Assembly (NCBI GenBank): GCA_904063045.1
Contig: CAJFCJ010000010.1
Coordinates: 806,001-870,000 of the forward strand
DNA: 64,000 bases
Direction: 5' to 3'
Source of the DNA: Dimorphilus gyrociliatus
Taxonomy: Eukaryota > Annelida > Polychaeta > Dinophilidae
In this document: positions 61,476 through 64,000 of the stretch, in pieces
How the letters are laid out: the number at the start of each line of letters is the position of its first letter
Position numbering within the stretch: position 1 is the first letter of the stretch
Program-made: the position numbers and the translations under genes
Notes under the pieces: model-generated
Told to the model about the DNA's origin: nothing
What the model saw: only the letters and a program-made list of their open reading frames with translations
Database searches by the model: none

Positions 61476-64000
61476 TAGTAAATTCAGCTGCAGCTCTCTA
61501 TACATCAATAGTTATTGATGAACTAGAGAAAGAAATGTGCTTCGAAAGCTTTTTCCAGCTATCCCACGTACTTCTTATTTAATAATCTAATAGAATTTTC
61601 TCATCAAACGATCCTAACAATCTAATCTACGTAGAGTCTAGTAATAATCGGCTACAAGCTTATAATAATAGTCCAAATGCAATGGTAACAATTTTCAGCA
61701 TGTGCAACTAATTCAATCGAATCTCCCTGGACCTTTTTTTCTAATAAGCAAACAAATTATTGATTTAATTTGTCTCAAGACCAGCTATTTGATTGCAGTC
61801 GATCAATTTTAAAAAGAGACAGATATATTTCCCTTTTCCAGTTCAATATTTTTGGACTAAAATAATCGATAAAATTGGCATAATATCTTTAAGTATATAG
61901 CATATACTATAATTGTATATAGTAAATATATATAAATATATAAACTAGTGCTAATATATTTATAAGTAATGCTTTTTCTTTTAAATAACTCTATACATAA
62001 AAAATTGTGTTTTTTTTTTAAACAGAATCCTGTTTTTTTGTTGCAAAGAATAATAAAGGAATAAATAATACATTAGAAAAAAATATATAAGGCATTATAT
62101 TACCGTTTTCTTGGCAATCTTTTGTATTATTTACAAAAACCAGGGTAAGATGTAAAGGTGCCACCTACTAGCAAAATTGTAAATAGACCTAGATTAGGAC
62201 ACTAACATCTGTAAATTTCCAAAGCTTATGTGTGTTATGGATGAGCATAGACGGTAAAGAATTAAGGACTTATTATTGATCTCCCTAGGTTACTTCACTG
62301 CTAATTTATTATGAAATCGGATCTTTTATTACATTTAAAGCATCTTTTATCTTGTATATGAAGTATTTTATAAGAGAACATTCATTTTTCTGTAGTTTTT
62401 ACTTTCAAGTTCTGTTTTTACTGCACCTATTACATATGTGATGATTAATAGGCATTCATTTATCTAACAGAGTTGTAATATATATATATATATATATACT
62501 GTAGATATACAGTACACAAAAATTCTAAAGCTAGTCCTCAATCTATTCCGTATCATTATTAGTAAATTAACAGTTTTATATTGCAGAACTAGACAAAAAA
62601 TATGAAATTTAATAAAACTTCTTTGATTTTGATTTTACATTTTAAGAGTAATATGAGAAAGGAAGTAGAGGATTAGTTCTAAAATTTATATCCCTTAAGG
62701 ATATGCTTACACTGCTCTGTCACAAATACAAAAATTAATAGTGAAAAAGACGAATAAATATTTCTAATGAAAGATATTTGAATTATTTATATATAAAACT
62801 GTTATTAATCTAGATTAAAATATGTAAACTGTATAGGCATTTCTGCATAAATAATTTCAAAAACTTAATCCTCTAAAACTAATAATACTATTTGCCTCTC
62901 TCTCTCTGTCCACCCGCTCCCCCCCCCCGTAACCTTCTTCCACCCCCCCCCCACCTATTATAAATGATCACGGATTTTACCTCTTATTCACCCCCAGCGA
63001 CTCCTAAATCTTTTTAAATTCTAAATCCCACAATTGCAAACTCCTTTAAGGCAGTTTAATGAGACTTTTCAAAATGTTTGAATTAGAGAATATGGGATTA
63101 TTGTTTTTCTCGATTCTCCATAGGGCTGTTTGTTTATTACACGAATTCGACTGATTGTAGAAAAAAGGCTTTGTGTAGAATTATGTTTATTTATTATACA
63201 TGGTTTATGTTGTCATGTATTCTCTATGTTCAAATTCCTTCCACACTTCGTTTTATTATGAATATTGTCATAGCAAATAACAATAAAGATTTTTATGGCA
63301 AGATTGAATCAATTTTAGGAAACTACGTCGGTTTTTTATTTACTGTTCATCAAAGAGCAATTTGAACATTTGATTCCCTTTTTTGTACTATATAATGAAA
63401 GCAATGGGGGTCAGATAAAAAAACAACCATTAAACAATAACAACAACGGTGGCATATTCACTAGTGTATTTTACATATTGTAAAAGTATATACACACAAT
63501 AAATATAAAAATACCAAGAAAACAATTTTTTTAATCTGATGACAAATAAGAATAAGCTGAAATACCATTTGAAAAGTTTTTTTATTAAACTAGTAACCTA
63601 ATATTGTGTTACAAAATAAAGTCAAGTTTTTCCCTAAAATATCTGATTTTCTTTATCCATGTAAACAAAAGTGAAATTCAAAGTGCTATTCCAGTGAAAA
63701 CAAAACATGAAACATTTTTACAATTATGTTTTGTCTATCCTTTTGATGAATTCTTTATTTTTATTTTTGTTATTATTTTTTTTATATAAATTATCTGCAT
63801 TCTAGGCATTTGACCTATATTTCTCCCTGTTGAACCAATTCCGTATACTAAGTATAGAAAATTGTAAAACAATCTTTATGGTGTTCTAAATAATTATATC
63901 TTTGAACTTTAACTCTTGTAATCCTAGTAGGTTAAATATTTATTCTGTCTCTAGTTCGTAAAGTTTTCCTACTATTTATATATATATATATACAAGTTGC
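61476..64000. other. AT-rich right end of the window
   Basis: At 61490-61730 there are short protein-like pieces on both strands broken by stops, possibly a decayed gene. (AT)n is at about 62478-62500 and a C-rich repeat at 62911-62956. No supported gene. Confidence 0.4.
62911..62956. repeat. Two poly-C runs
   Basis: Two runs of ten C (62919-62928 and 62943-62952) are separated by 14 bases, downstream of a short (CT)n. The minus strand is G-run rich. Confidence 0.9.

Noticed and set aside
1-64000. tRNA genes, rRNA, CRISPR arrays, integrated viral genes
   Set aside because: No tRNA B-box with cloverleaf, no spaced direct repeats and no viral gene were seen.

Overview
This is a eukaryotic (animal) window. 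It is very AT-rich and full of (AT)n, (GA)n and (GGA)n microsatellites. Its genes are split by short introns (about 60-180 bp, except in one long gene) and encode typical bilaterian proteins: two rhodopsin-class receptors, a BTB/BACK protein, a VPS62-like secreted protein, a lengsin-type glutamine synthetase, a glutamate carboxypeptidase II and FBXL7. There are no operons, prokaryotic signals, tRNAs or CRISPR. Protein resemblances and gene content suggest an invertebrate bilaterian. I cannot fix the phylum from the sequence alone.

Layout, left to right. Position 133 leftwards may hold the start of a gene leaving the window on the minus strand. At 2.8-3.2 kb (minus) I find a hidden two-exon gene for a small secreted Cys-rich peptide, with a trissin-like cysteine pattern ending in a Lys-Arg amidation/cleavage site. 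At 9.1-10.2 kb (minus) lies an unknown protein with a SAM-like N-terminus. At 10.9-12.0 kb (minus) lies a class A GPCR whose single intron appears to be GC-AG, followed at 13.5-14.3 kb by its decayed tandem copy. At 18.0-19.7 kb (plus) is a BTBD17/Tango10-like gene, and at 21.1-22.2 kb (plus) a six-exon secreted VPS62-domain protein. From 22.2 to 38 kb the sequence is mostly non-coding, with one intact intronless GPCR (29.2-30.2 kb) and two Tc1/mariner transposase relics.

At 38-44.4 kb a glutamine-synthetase-like gene (minus, seven exons) and a glutamate carboxypeptidase II gene (plus, ten exons) stand head to head. One family releases glutamate and the other consumes it. At 46.9-57.4 kb (plus) is FBXL7, with two long introns containing CpG-rich, motif-rich blocks that look regulatory and a possible internal promoter and alternative first exon. 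At 61.0-61.4 kb two 3' exons of an unrecognised small protein can be read. The remainder is AT-rich intergenic DNA.

Two short words are over-represented for this base composition: the palindrome TAGGCCTA (seven exact copies) and AGATGGCG/CGCCATCT (eight exact copies). The latter is like YY1/CTCF sites. All exon boundaries were read by eye from splice consensus, reading-frame phase and family resemblance. No search was run.
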